Assembly (NCBI GenBank): GCA_013695355.1
Contig: JACDAQ010000002.1
Location: forward strand, 1-53,924
DNA length: 53,924 bases
Origin: Candidatus Protochlamydia sp.
GTDB lineage: Bacteria > Chlamydiota > Chlamydiia > Chlamydiales > Parachlamydiaceae
Reading direction: 5' to 3'
How positions within the stretch are numbered: the first letter of the stretch is position 1; each line of letters starts with the position of its first letter. This document shows positions 17,485 through 25,005 of this stretch, piece by piece. The notes below the pieces were generated by a model. That model was not told the DNA's origin. It saw nothing but the letters and a program-made list of their open reading frames with translations, and did no database searches. The position numbers were made by a program, and so were the translations under genes.

Positions 17485-19398
17485 CTATCGGTGTCTTCTT
17501 TCCTGACGATTCAGTTTCTGTTGCCGTTTTTTAAGCAAACTGTAATGCAAAAAGATGGGAGCTGGTGCGGCTTCCTGTTCTTCCTGAATTGCATTGGTAT
17601 TGATATCATAATCCAAATCAACAGGGGCACAGGAGGGGTAAGGAGGATAAAATTCCGTCCACTCAGTTGGCTGCTCCTGAAAATGGGCCGGCTGGTCCTG
17701 GTAAATGCGCCCCGCATCAAAATAGGGTTCGGGTTCATATTCGAACCAATTAGATGGCTGATTATGTGCCGGCTGTGCGTCGAAATGCTCTAACCCTTCA
17801 TAATAATAGCTCTCCGGATCATATTCACACCAATCTGAGAGCTGTTCCTGTTGAATTGCGGGCTGCTCCATAAGACTGAAAGGCTCTGAAATGCCAAAAA
17901 CGGGATTTTCAGGATAGTATTCGCTTCCCTTTGACGGCTGTTCAAAATAATGAGCTGGATGTTCTTCATAAGAAGACATTGCATTTGTCTCTAATGAACT
18001 TTCATAGTCTCGTTCACACCAATCTGATGGCTGTTCCCCAAAATGGGCCCTCTTTTCTTCATAAAAAGTAGGCTCTACCTCATTATTGATCGCTTTTTCC
18101 TTCCACTTTACCGGCAATTCCTGATCTTTTTGCCCTTGCCCTCGCAAAGAAAGGTCTGGCTGAGGATAAACCTGATCTTTTTGATTATAGACGTCCCAAT
18201 TGGCCGGTTGTCCCTGATAATTGGTTAACTGCTCTTGATACATAGAAGGTTGCAATTCTTCATAGACCCGATTTTCAGAATACTTTGGCTCCTGGCACAC
18301 TTCCATGCATGGTTGGCTTGCTGGAGCATAGTTTTCAAATGAAACGGAGTTCAGATTGTAGCTAGGCTCATTTTGAGCTGTACAGGTTTCAGTTTCTTGA
18401 GGCAAACTATTATCGTTCGGGCAAGCTGGTTCATTTAAAGCACTCTCCTCGTCTTCAAACGGGCGCCCTAAACAAATTAATCGCCTACGGCAAAACTTTG
18501 CTACATATGTATCAGGGAATTCTTCAATTGAACTTTTGTAATAAATAATAGCCGCTTCTGGCTGGCACATTCTTTCATAAAATAAACCGACATCGCATAA
18601 GCCTTTGGCATACATTTCTTTAATGCGGCAAACGTACCCTTCAGCTGTCTCGATTTTTTCATCTCTTGGAAATTCCTCTTTAAACTTCCGCACATTCAAT
18701 TCTGCCAGGGCCAAAATATCGGGGTTTTGAAATTCATATAGGCTTTGCTTGCAATAAGACTCGGCAATTTTCAAATAGCAATCTGGAGTTAATTCATTTT
18801 TGGGAAAGCGCCTAATAAGAGTTTGATAGGTATCTATAGCATCATGAAAGTTTCCCATTTTATGCAATAATTGTCCTTTTGCATAGAGTGCGGCAACAGT
18901 TAAATCATGATTGGGCAAAGCCACGACAACTTCATCATAGATGCTTAAGGCTAACGTTTCTCCTGGAAGCCATTTAGGAAAATAACGATAGGTCAAAGGC
19001 CTTCTTTTTTTTCCTAATCTAAAATGTTCCGCAATGCAAAATTTATAATAAACCGCATCTTCATAAAATGGGGGTTCGATAGAGGCTGTCAGGTATTTTG
19101 AAAAAGAGCAATTGGCAAAGTCGAACTCTTTCATTTGAAAATAGATCACCCCAAGAAAATAATGGGCTTCAGCTGCCTCATCCGAATTGGGAAAAAAATA
19201 GATGACCTTTTCAAATTCATCCGCAGCGCTGCTCCAGTTTTTGCTGTTATAATGTTTGCATCCCCTATTAAAGTGGACCCTTAAATATTTTTGGGCTTCT
19301 GCCTCAGAGCAAAATGGCCTCGTTTTTGAAGCATAAACAGGATTATTATAACCAATAAGAGCGCCAATAAGGATTAAACAAAGAATATAACGTTTCAT
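17485..19398 (-). CDS. BamD/YfiO-like TPR protein with a long repetitive C-terminal extension
   Basis: The 637-residue protein has a signal peptide (MKRYILCLILIGALIGYNNP), then tetratricopeptide repeats over about residues 35-310. Recognisable TPR segments include FNRGCKHYNSKNWSSAADEF and AIDTYQTLIRRFPKNELTPD, as in BamD and YbgF-type proteins. There is no lipobox. From about residue 330 the protein changes to a Glu-, Gln-, Pro- and Tyr-rich tail with five or six degenerate copies of a unit like QPAHFxEQPSxWxEYxPE, ending with a short basic QQKLNRQERRHR. The TPR part likely serves outer-membrane assembly in the periplasm; the tail is unexplained. It heads the operon with the LptE-like gene and rsbW. 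Confidence 0.8.
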   Translation of the reverse strand: MKRYILCLILIGALIGYNNPVYASKTRPFCSEAEAQKYLRVHFNRGCKHYNSKNWSSAADEFEKVIYFFPNSDEAAEAHYFLGVIYFQMKEFDFANCSFSKYLTASIEPPFYEDAVYYKFCIAEHFRLGKKRRPLTYRYFPKWLPGETLALSIYDEVVVALPNHDLTVAALYAKGQLLHKMGNFHDAIDTYQTLIRRFPKNELTPDCYLKIAESYCKQSLYEFQNPDILALAELNVRKFKEEFPRDEKIETAEGYVCRIKEMYAKGLCDVGLFYERMCQPEAAIIYYKSSIEEFPDTYVAKFCRRRLICLGRPFEDEESALNEPACPNDNSLPQETETCTAQNEPSYNLNSVSFENYAPASQPCMEVCQEPKYSENRVYEELQPSMYQEQLTNYQGQPANWDVYNQKDQVYPQPDLSLRGQGQKDQELPVKWKEKAINNEVEPTFYEEKRAHFGEQPSDWCERDYESSLETNAMSSYEEHPAHYFEQPSKGSEYYPENPVFGISEPFSLMEQPAIQQEQLSDWCEYDPESYYYEGLEHFDAQPAHNQPSNWFEYEPEPYFDAGRIYQDQPAHFQEQPTEWTEFYPPYPSCAPVDLDYDINTNAIQEEQEAAPAPIFLHYSLLKKRQQKLNRQERRHR

Positions 19399-19485
19399 GA
19401 GATTCCCGCTGAATGAATAATATCGTAAAAGACAATGAAAGTTTAGTGGGACGCAAGCTTACTGTCAATGAATTTTAAACAGGTT

Positions 19486-19838
19486 CTAAGCAAGCTGCAT
19501 AGGAACGGTTATAGTTTATAACCTCGAAGGCTTCTACCGCTTGTTCCAGCATGCCTCCATAAATAACGTATCCTTTAGGGCAGCGCTCACCAACCAAATC
19601 TTTAAATACGTGAGATTTTTAGAAATTCTTTATGAAATGTGACAGCTGATTTTATTTCAATTGGAATAAGCTCCCTTCCGGATTAAAAAATAACATCCAC
19701 CTCTCGGCCATAAGAATCCCGAAAATAATATCATTGTGGGTCCAATCCCTGATTCAAGCGTGATTTAATGAGTTCTTTAATAACTAAATTCTCTACTAGA
19801 TTGCCGCGATCGTTTTGCCCGATTGCCTGTAACCTAGA
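19486..19838 (-). pseudogene. C-terminal relic of a DUF4143-type ATPase
   Basis: Minus-strand reading directly below element copy B gives SRLQAIGQNDRGNLVENLVI, then KELIKSRLNQGLDPQ and a stop. One base out of frame it continues YYFRDSYGREVDVIF, another stop, then GRELIPIEIKSAVTFHKEFL. Further frame changes lead to a final block readable as CPKGYVIYGGMLEQAVEAFE. This is the typical nuclease-like C-terminus of AAA ATPases with DUF4143, here with at least two stops and two frameshifts. The N-terminal part is absent; the relic ends two bases from copy B of the palindromic element. No functional product is expected. Confidence 0.82.
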
Positions 19839-19839
19839 A

Positions 19840-20000
19840 ACCTGAGTTTGGAGTTTTTTTGCCCTTTCGGCTAGCGTGAAAGCTCTCGCGATTGAATAAA
19901 TAACTTTGAGGGTCATATTGATTAATATTACCCTCAAAGTTATTTTTCAAGCCCGAGGCTTTGACGCAGCCCAAAGAGCTAAAAAACTCCAAACTCAGGT
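19840..20000 (-). mobile_element. 161-bp palindromic MITE-like element, copy B (inverted)
   Basis: This copy has the same length as copy A, the same terminal ACCTGAGTTTGGAG repeats and the same inner 13-bp stem, but lies in the opposite orientation. The direct flanks (TAGAA on the left, TACTA on the right) are not an exact duplication, so either the flanks have mutated or the insertion is older. It directly abuts the DUF4143 ATPase relic. Confidence 0.9.
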
Positions 20001-20144
20001 TACTAAAGCCAAACATCTAAGGTACAGTCTTTGGTTAAATTTGATCAATAGAATTTATTTTAGATTTAAAGTTAAATCTCCATAAGATAAAATGATTCAT
20101 TTATAATAAAATTGCGTAATTATACTCAACATTGGAATTAATAA

Positions 20145-22004
20145 ATGAATCCCTTACCCGTTTCAATGGAAGCTTTGTATAGTGCACCTTCCTTATTCGT
20201 CGTTAAAGAAAAGGAATGTTCTACGATTAAAATAGTGGCTTTTTCAGCTTTATATGCCCTTGTTGGTAGTTTATTGTCTTGTGGGGCCGTATTTTCTGCC
20301 ACGGCTTCCCTTCCACTATCCCTAACATCCGCAGGCGCTGCCGCACTCATCATTTTTCTCTTTTCTGTTACTCTGCAATACTCTTTGACAGCTACTTCTT
20401 TAAGCGATGAACAAAAAAGTCTATTAGTTAATATCCCCTCTCCCCGCGATAATCCTGAAGCCTTCAAAAGATTTACCCACCATATAGCAACATCCGAAAC
20501 CTTTGCCAATCGAGTAAAAACTCTTCCGAACCCGCCCCTTTCTTCAAAAATTGCGCCTCAACTTGAAGCTTTGAGGCTCTCAAGAGAATTAGGGAATGTT
20601 TCCATTCAAAAAGAATGTGAAAATTTTTTGAAAGAAAGGATAAGTCAATTACTTGAAGGAAACATATCGGATCAGTCTTTTAGTGACTTAGCTTATGTTG
20701 CTGAATGCTATCAGCTACCTTCCCTAAAAAATTCACTGCTTGAACAATTTATTCAATTAAGACTGCCTCAAAATAATTTTGAAAATTTTCTCAACAATAA
20801 TAGGATTTTTTTTACTGACTTTATTTCTGCAAAATGTAGATTGACTGATGAAGAAGCTAATTTATTAAGAGCTGCGGCTTCGCATTTGAACCATGTGCAT
20901 TTTCTGGCAGACCCATCCTTTTCAGATACGGGCATTACGCATCTTAGTGAGCTGCAAGACATTCGCTCCTTGCGCATAAAAAATGAATCATTAATTACTT
21001 CCAATGCACTTGCTTCCTTACTTGTCCTTCCACATTTAGAAGAATTGGAAATTAATTCTACTCACTTTACTTTGGATTCGCTCGATTTATTAGCACGCTT
21101 TCCTTCTTTAAAAAAGCTTTCTTTGACAGGTGGAAATCACCTTTCTATCGAAGCTTTCCGTAAATTAGGACAACTTCATCATCTTCAGCACCTTGAGTTG
21201 GTCGATTTCAATGTCGACAATCAGGCGCTTCAGTTGCTTACGCCTCATGTCAACCTAACCTCTTTATCTCTTAAACAAACCATACCTGTCGAAACTTCTT
21301 TAAGTGATTTTACTCACTTCCGGCAGCTTAAAAGATTGGAAATCGATTCCTATTTAATTAATCATGAAAGCTGCACCTCGGTTGCTGCCCTTGTTCAATT
21401 GGAAACATTATCTCTTCGCAGCCCTCATTTAGATGACCGTGCATTAAGCGCTCTAAACCCACTTGTGCATTTAAAAAATTTGAACCTGAAAGAGTGCCAT
21501 TCCTTGACTTCAACGGGTCTTAACCAATTACAGTCTCCAGGAAAATATCAACGTTTGGATTTGTCAGACACTAGCATTGATATCAGCGCCATAGAATTAA
21601 GTTTGTTTTCAAATTTAGAGTGTTTAAAGCTACGGAACGGTAGAAATTTTAGAGCGGACGGAATTAATTCGCTCTTACATTTAAAACATCTGGATTTAAG
21701 TAAAACGGGACTATCAGAATATGACTTGTTGCAATTGAAGGAAAATTCGCAATTAGAAGAACTTGATCTGCGCTTTAGCGAGATCATTAGTGGAAATGCC
21801 CTTGTACACCTCACTCATATTTTTCCTAATCTTAAAAATCTATATTTTCATGAAGTGCAAAATTTTATTCCATCTCAATTGAATAAATTCAAAATACTTG
21901 AAAAGTTTAAAAAACTCACTAAAATTTCTATACTAAATAGCCCTCAAGATGCAAATGTCACCGAGAGGATCAATCAATTATTGATTCAGGAAAACTTTGT
22001 TTGA
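20145..22004 (+). CDS. Leucine-rich-repeat protein with Inc-like hydrophobic hairpin
   Basis: The 619-residue protein begins with a polar tail of about 27 residues, then two adjacent hydrophobic segments (about 28-50 and 56-80). A helical region of about 150-235 follows (LAYVAECYQLPSLKNSLLEQ has the look of a BTB/BACK-type segment), and from about 250 at least a dozen leucine-rich repeats of 22-25 residues, such as HLKNLNLKECHSLTSTGLNQ. The repeats resemble the cysteine-containing, F-box-linked eukaryotic type. A bilobed hydrophobic domain plus an LRR fits a type III-secreted inclusion-membrane receptor or effector; this is inference. It is followed by the PARP-LRR gene on the same strand after about 140 bp. 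Confidence 0.8.
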   Translation: MNPLPVSMEALYSAPSLFVVKEKECSTIKIVAFSALYALVGSLLSCGAVFSATASLPLSLTSAGAAALIIFLFSVTLQYSLTATSLSDEQKSLLVNIPSPRDNPEAFKRFTHHIATSETFANRVKTLPNPPLSSKIAPQLEALRLSRELGNVSIQKECENFLKERISQLLEGNISDQSFSDLAYVAECYQLPSLKNSLLEQFIQLRLPQNNFENFLNNNRIFFTDFISAKCRLTDEEANLLRAAASHLNHVHFLADPSFSDTGITHLSELQDIRSLRIKNESLITSNALASLLVLPHLEELEINSTHFTLDSLDLLARFPSLKKLSLTGGNHLSIEAFRKLGQLHHLQHLELVDFNVDNQALQLLTPHVNLTSLSLKQTIPVETSLSDFTHFRQLKRLEIDSYLINHESCTSVAALVQLETLSLRSPHLDDRALSALNPLVHLKNLNLKECHSLTSTGLNQLQSPGKYQRLDLSDTSIDISAIELSLFSNLECLKLRNGRNFRADGINSLLHLKHLDLSKTGLSEYDLLQLKENSQLEELDLRFSEIISGNALVHLTHIFPNLKNLYFHEVQNFIPSQLNKFKILEKFKKLTKISILNSPQDANVTERINQLLIQENFV

Positions 22005-22144
22005 GTGCAGGGCTATGCTTCTTCAAATTTGAAATTGCCGTAATAGCCAGTAGTTAAATTAAAATTTATTTCATACCCAAAATTTTATGCTAGCCATTTC
22101 CCAAAAAAAAGAACTCTCCCTTTAACCTTACAAATTAGGTATTA

Positions 22145-23746
22145 ATGAACCAAGCACAAGTCAATCCTAACAGACAACCTTGGCATTTTGATCATGATCT
22201 GCATCAACAGGTTACCCGCAGCAGCATTCAACCAGAAAAAGCCTATTATATATTTGAAGGTGGTCCTAACGATTATAGGCATGTAGCAGATCTTTATTCA
22301 CAAAGCCCAATCCAAGGTTATGGGGTCGGTAGAGTTGAGGTTATCTACAACAAAACATTGTCCGGAATTTTTAAAAGAAAAATCTCTTTATTGGAAGAAC
22401 GCGGTCCTGATATTTTTTTCCAGCCTAAATGGCAAAATAAAAATACAAAAGAGATGAAGTTGCGTGAAAATACTTATAATATTCTGCTGCAAAAATCAGA
22501 AAAATATTCTTCTCCTTACAAACATATTAAGTTGATTCCCGCCTTTCACGGAACAAAAAAGAAATTTTTAGATAGCATTTTAAGAACAGGGTTTGACAAT
22601 CTTGCCACAACTGATTCAGGATTTTTTGGAAAAGGAATTTATAACAGCAGCGACGCAAACTATGCACATCGGGTCTATAGCGATGGAACACTGCTATTTA
22701 ATTGGGTCGCCCTTCTTTCTGCATTCCCCGTTATCTCTTCTGATGTAGAGAAACTGAAGGGTGGACCAAAACACCAAAATTATGACGCCCATTATGCACT
22801 TGTTACCCCCTACAATCCCAAAAATCCTAGAGAAGTCATTTATCTTCCTGTTAAGGAAAATCAAAAATGGATTTACGATGAATTGGTCGTTTTTGAGTCT
22901 GCTCAAGTCCTTCCTCGCTACATTGTTACACTTACTTCTGAGGACTTAAAGCTTGAAGGCATAACAATCAAAATGACTAAATTGGCATTAATGGCCTCTC
23001 TCTGCAACTATTTACTTCAGTCCCAATTGATTGATCAAGAAGTGCGATTTATTTTAGAGGAAAAGCTAAAGAGTTTAGCCCCCAAAATGAACCAAGAAAT
23101 GGATCATCAAGAGACCTTCTTACTGGATATCATTCAGAATTTAAATGTACGTGTTGAAAAAAGGATTGAAGAGGTCCTTCATGGAAGAATTTTAAGGTTG
23201 TTAGAAAGCCAACAGGGAGATAGCCCAAGAATTACTCCTCAACAAGAAATCCTAAATCAAAAAATGATCAAAAAGCTCAAAAAATTACAAAATGTAATTT
23301 GGGAAGGACCAAAGAGTACAAGCCAGGCGGATTTAATTCAGATGGAAATGGCTAACCGGATGGAAATGACTCTCGAAAGTTTAAAAAATACAAAATCGCT
23401 AAAGCTTCCTCAGGATATAACCGACCTCGAATTGGTGAGAACTGTTCAATTTTGCAACTATCTGACAGAATTAGATTTGTCATTCTGTTCAAAGATTACA
23501 GATGAGGGCTATCAGCTTGCAGCCCAAAATTGCCCTCATCTTGTTTCATTAGATGTCAGCCGCTCTTCAATCAAAGATCTAGGTCTGCTTAGCTTTATCA
23601 AACACTGTACACAGCTGTGTGAAATCAATGTTATCGCTTGTTATCGGATTAGCAATATCAGGCAAATATATATTAATGGACTCAAGCGCAATCCGCCTAT
23701 CAACTTAAATGGAGTGATCGGAGAGGGGCGCGGCATGTACGATTGA
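22145..23746 (+). CDS. PARP-type ADP-ribosyltransferase with C-terminal leucine-rich repeats
   Basis: Residues 130-265 of this 533-residue protein carry a PARP catalytic domain. HGT at 135-137 supplies the NAD-binding His. FFGKGIYNSSDANYAHRV (160-177) matches the segment of human PARP1 around Tyr896 and Tyr907. YDELVVFESAQVLPRYIV (244-261) aligns E246 with the catalytic Glu988. The His-Tyr-Glu triad is therefore complete, which favours real ADP-ribosyl transfer, possibly chain-forming. The N-terminus (30-100) has aromatic and Gly residues suggestive of a WWE-like module, without certainty. The C-terminus (about 435-520) has LRRs such as LTELDLSFCSKITDEGYQLA. There is no signal peptide. Probable host-targeted effector, possibly acquired from a eukaryote. 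Confidence 0.85.
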   Translation: MNQAQVNPNRQPWHFDHDLHQQVTRSSIQPEKAYYIFEGGPNDYRHVADLYSQSPIQGYGVGRVEVIYNKTLSGIFKRKISLLEERGPDIFFQPKWQNKNTKEMKLRENTYNILLQKSEKYSSPYKHIKLIPAFHGTKKKFLDSILRTGFDNLATTDSGFFGKGIYNSSDANYAHRVYSDGTLLFNWVALLSAFPVISSDVEKLKGGPKHQNYDAHYALVTPYNPKNPREVIYLPVKENQKWIYDELVVFESAQVLPRYIVTLTSEDLKLEGITIKMTKLALMASLCNYLLQSQLIDQEVRFILEEKLKSLAPKMNQEMDHQETFLLDIIQNLNVRVEKRIEEVLHGRILRLLESQQGDSPRITPQQEILNQKMIKKLKKLQNVIWEGPKSTSQADLIQMEMANRMEMTLESLKNTKSLKLPQDITDLELVRTVQFCNYLTELDLSFCSKITDEGYQLAAQNCPHLVSLDVSRSSIKDLGLLSFIKHCTQLCEINVIACYRISNIRQIYINGLKRNPPINLNGVIGEGRGMYD

Positions 23747-23980
23747 GATTTTTGTCTTTTATGCAAACAGGGCAAATGGAATGATTTGATTGATGGTTAC
23801 TTCTAACCCAAGGACTATTCAAAATGCTCATTTGGTTAAGCAAATTTTAAATTAAAATAAATAGGTCAATATTTTAAAAACTAAAACATTTCTCATAAAA
23901 ATTTAATTTTAAATTTACAAAATCTCAAGTTTAAAGTATTTTATACTTCCTAACAGACTAATATAAGAAGATGTAATTTT

Positions 23981-24955
23981 ATGAAGATCATTCAAAGTGG
24001 AAAAACAAACTATTTAGAATATATTCAAAAAAATCAAGAACTTGATTCAATAACTGAATCTAAAGCTCTCATCTCCTTCACAAGCCAAAATCAAAAAAAA
24101 TTCGTTGTAAAAATTGTGGGCAAAAAGCATGTCACTTTTAAAATTGATCAAGGAAAGATCTCTGCTACTTTCCAAAAACAGCCTCTTTTCTTACCCAAAG
24201 AAATGAATGAAATTAGCAAACCCGAAACACTTGAAAATTTTTTAAAGCACCATTTTTTTAAAATGTCGAGCGATAAAAGATTCTTAATGGCTTATGGAAA
24301 ACTTTTAGGTGGATGCAATATTAATATGTCTAAAGAACCCTTCGTCATTTCCGGAGATGCAGATAAACAATGCGGAGTGAGGACTTCTAATACACGGATC
24401 AATAAGGATGATAATGGGGCGTGTGGATTAAGAGGCTCCTATATAGAGGCTTCTATGAAGCCTCTCGTCCCAAATGCTTGCAATATGAGAGGTTCGGGGG
24501 TTGAAGTCACAGTAGGGGCTAATTTATGTGCTGGAAGAACTTCTGGCATAGAATTATCAGGAGGGGCTGGGGGCTGCGCAATGCGGGCTTCTATCGTGGA
24601 TATTACAGGCGGCATCAGCGCCTGCGGAGCCAGAGCCTCCGTAACAGACATCACGGGTGGAGCCGGCAATTGCGGAGCTCGTGCATCTGCATTCGAATTG
24701 ACAGGCGGCATAAATAGTTGCGGGGCCCGTGCTTCTCTTGTTGATTTGACCGGGGGAACAAGCAATTGTGGAGCAAAAGCCTCCTTAGCAACCGGTACGG
24801 GAGGGGTAGCCATTTGCGGAGCAAATGCAACCTTAGCAGAGGCTTCCTTGGTATCAGTCTGCGGGGCCAAAGTATCCGCATTTAAAGCCCAGTTAGCGGG
24901 TGCTGAAGTGGGAATAGGCATCGCGTTTGTCCGGCGAATTTATGTGCAAAAATAG
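23981..24955 (+). CDS. Probable RiPP precursor with twelve Cys in 16-residue repeats
   Basis: The 324-residue protein has two parts. Residues 1-110 are ordinary and charged, with an alternating strand-like pattern (KKFVVKIVGKKHVTFKIDQG). From residue 111 on it is Gly/Ala/Ser-rich, with Cys at 112, 131, 148, 167, 183, 199, 215, 231, 247, 263, 279 and 294. From C167 to C279 the spacing is exactly 16. The unit is close to CGARASxxDITGGxxx, with Cys followed by Gly-Ala-Arg-Ala-Ser and a Thr-Gly-Gly near its end. A radical SAM/SPASM protein starts 50 bp downstream. A repeat protein with one Cys per unit beside such an enzyme suggests a ribosomally made, post-translationally modified peptide, with thioether or similar cross-links. 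Alternatively the Cys-periodic region forms a structural solenoid. No family is recognised. Confidence 0.7.
   Translation: MKIIQSGKTNYLEYIQKNQELDSITESKALISFTSQNQKKFVVKIVGKKHVTFKIDQGKISATFQKQPLFLPKEMNEISKPETLENFLKHHFFKMSSDKRFLMAYGKLLGGCNINMSKEPFVISGDADKQCGVRTSNTRINKDDNGACGLRGSYIEASMKPLVPNACNMRGSGVEVTVGANLCAGRTSGIELSGGAGGCAMRASIVDITGGISACGARASVTDITGGAGNCGARASAFELTGGINSCGARASLVDLTGGTSNCGAKASLATGTGGVAICGANATLAEASLVSVCGAKVSAFKAQLAGAEVGIGIAFVRRIYVQK
24314..24900 (+). repeat. Degenerate 48-bp tandem repeats encoding the Cys units
   Basis: Twelve consecutive Cys-containing units; seven intervals (C167 to C279) are exactly 48 bp. The protein motif CGA(R/K)AS is kept much better than the DNA: glycine, alanine and serine codons vary between units, so selection on the peptide rather than recent duplication maintains the pattern. 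Confidence 0.85.
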
Positions 24956-25005
24956 GTATTCCGATTGTCGATGGAACTTCCTGTAACATACAATAAGGAA
25001 TCAAG

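Noticed and set aside
24439-24921. Minus-strand frame of 160 codons over the Cys-repeat gene
   Set aside because: The Pro/Ala-rich product is the complement of Gly/Ala-rich repeats; there is no ribosome site, and the plus-strand gene has clear context.
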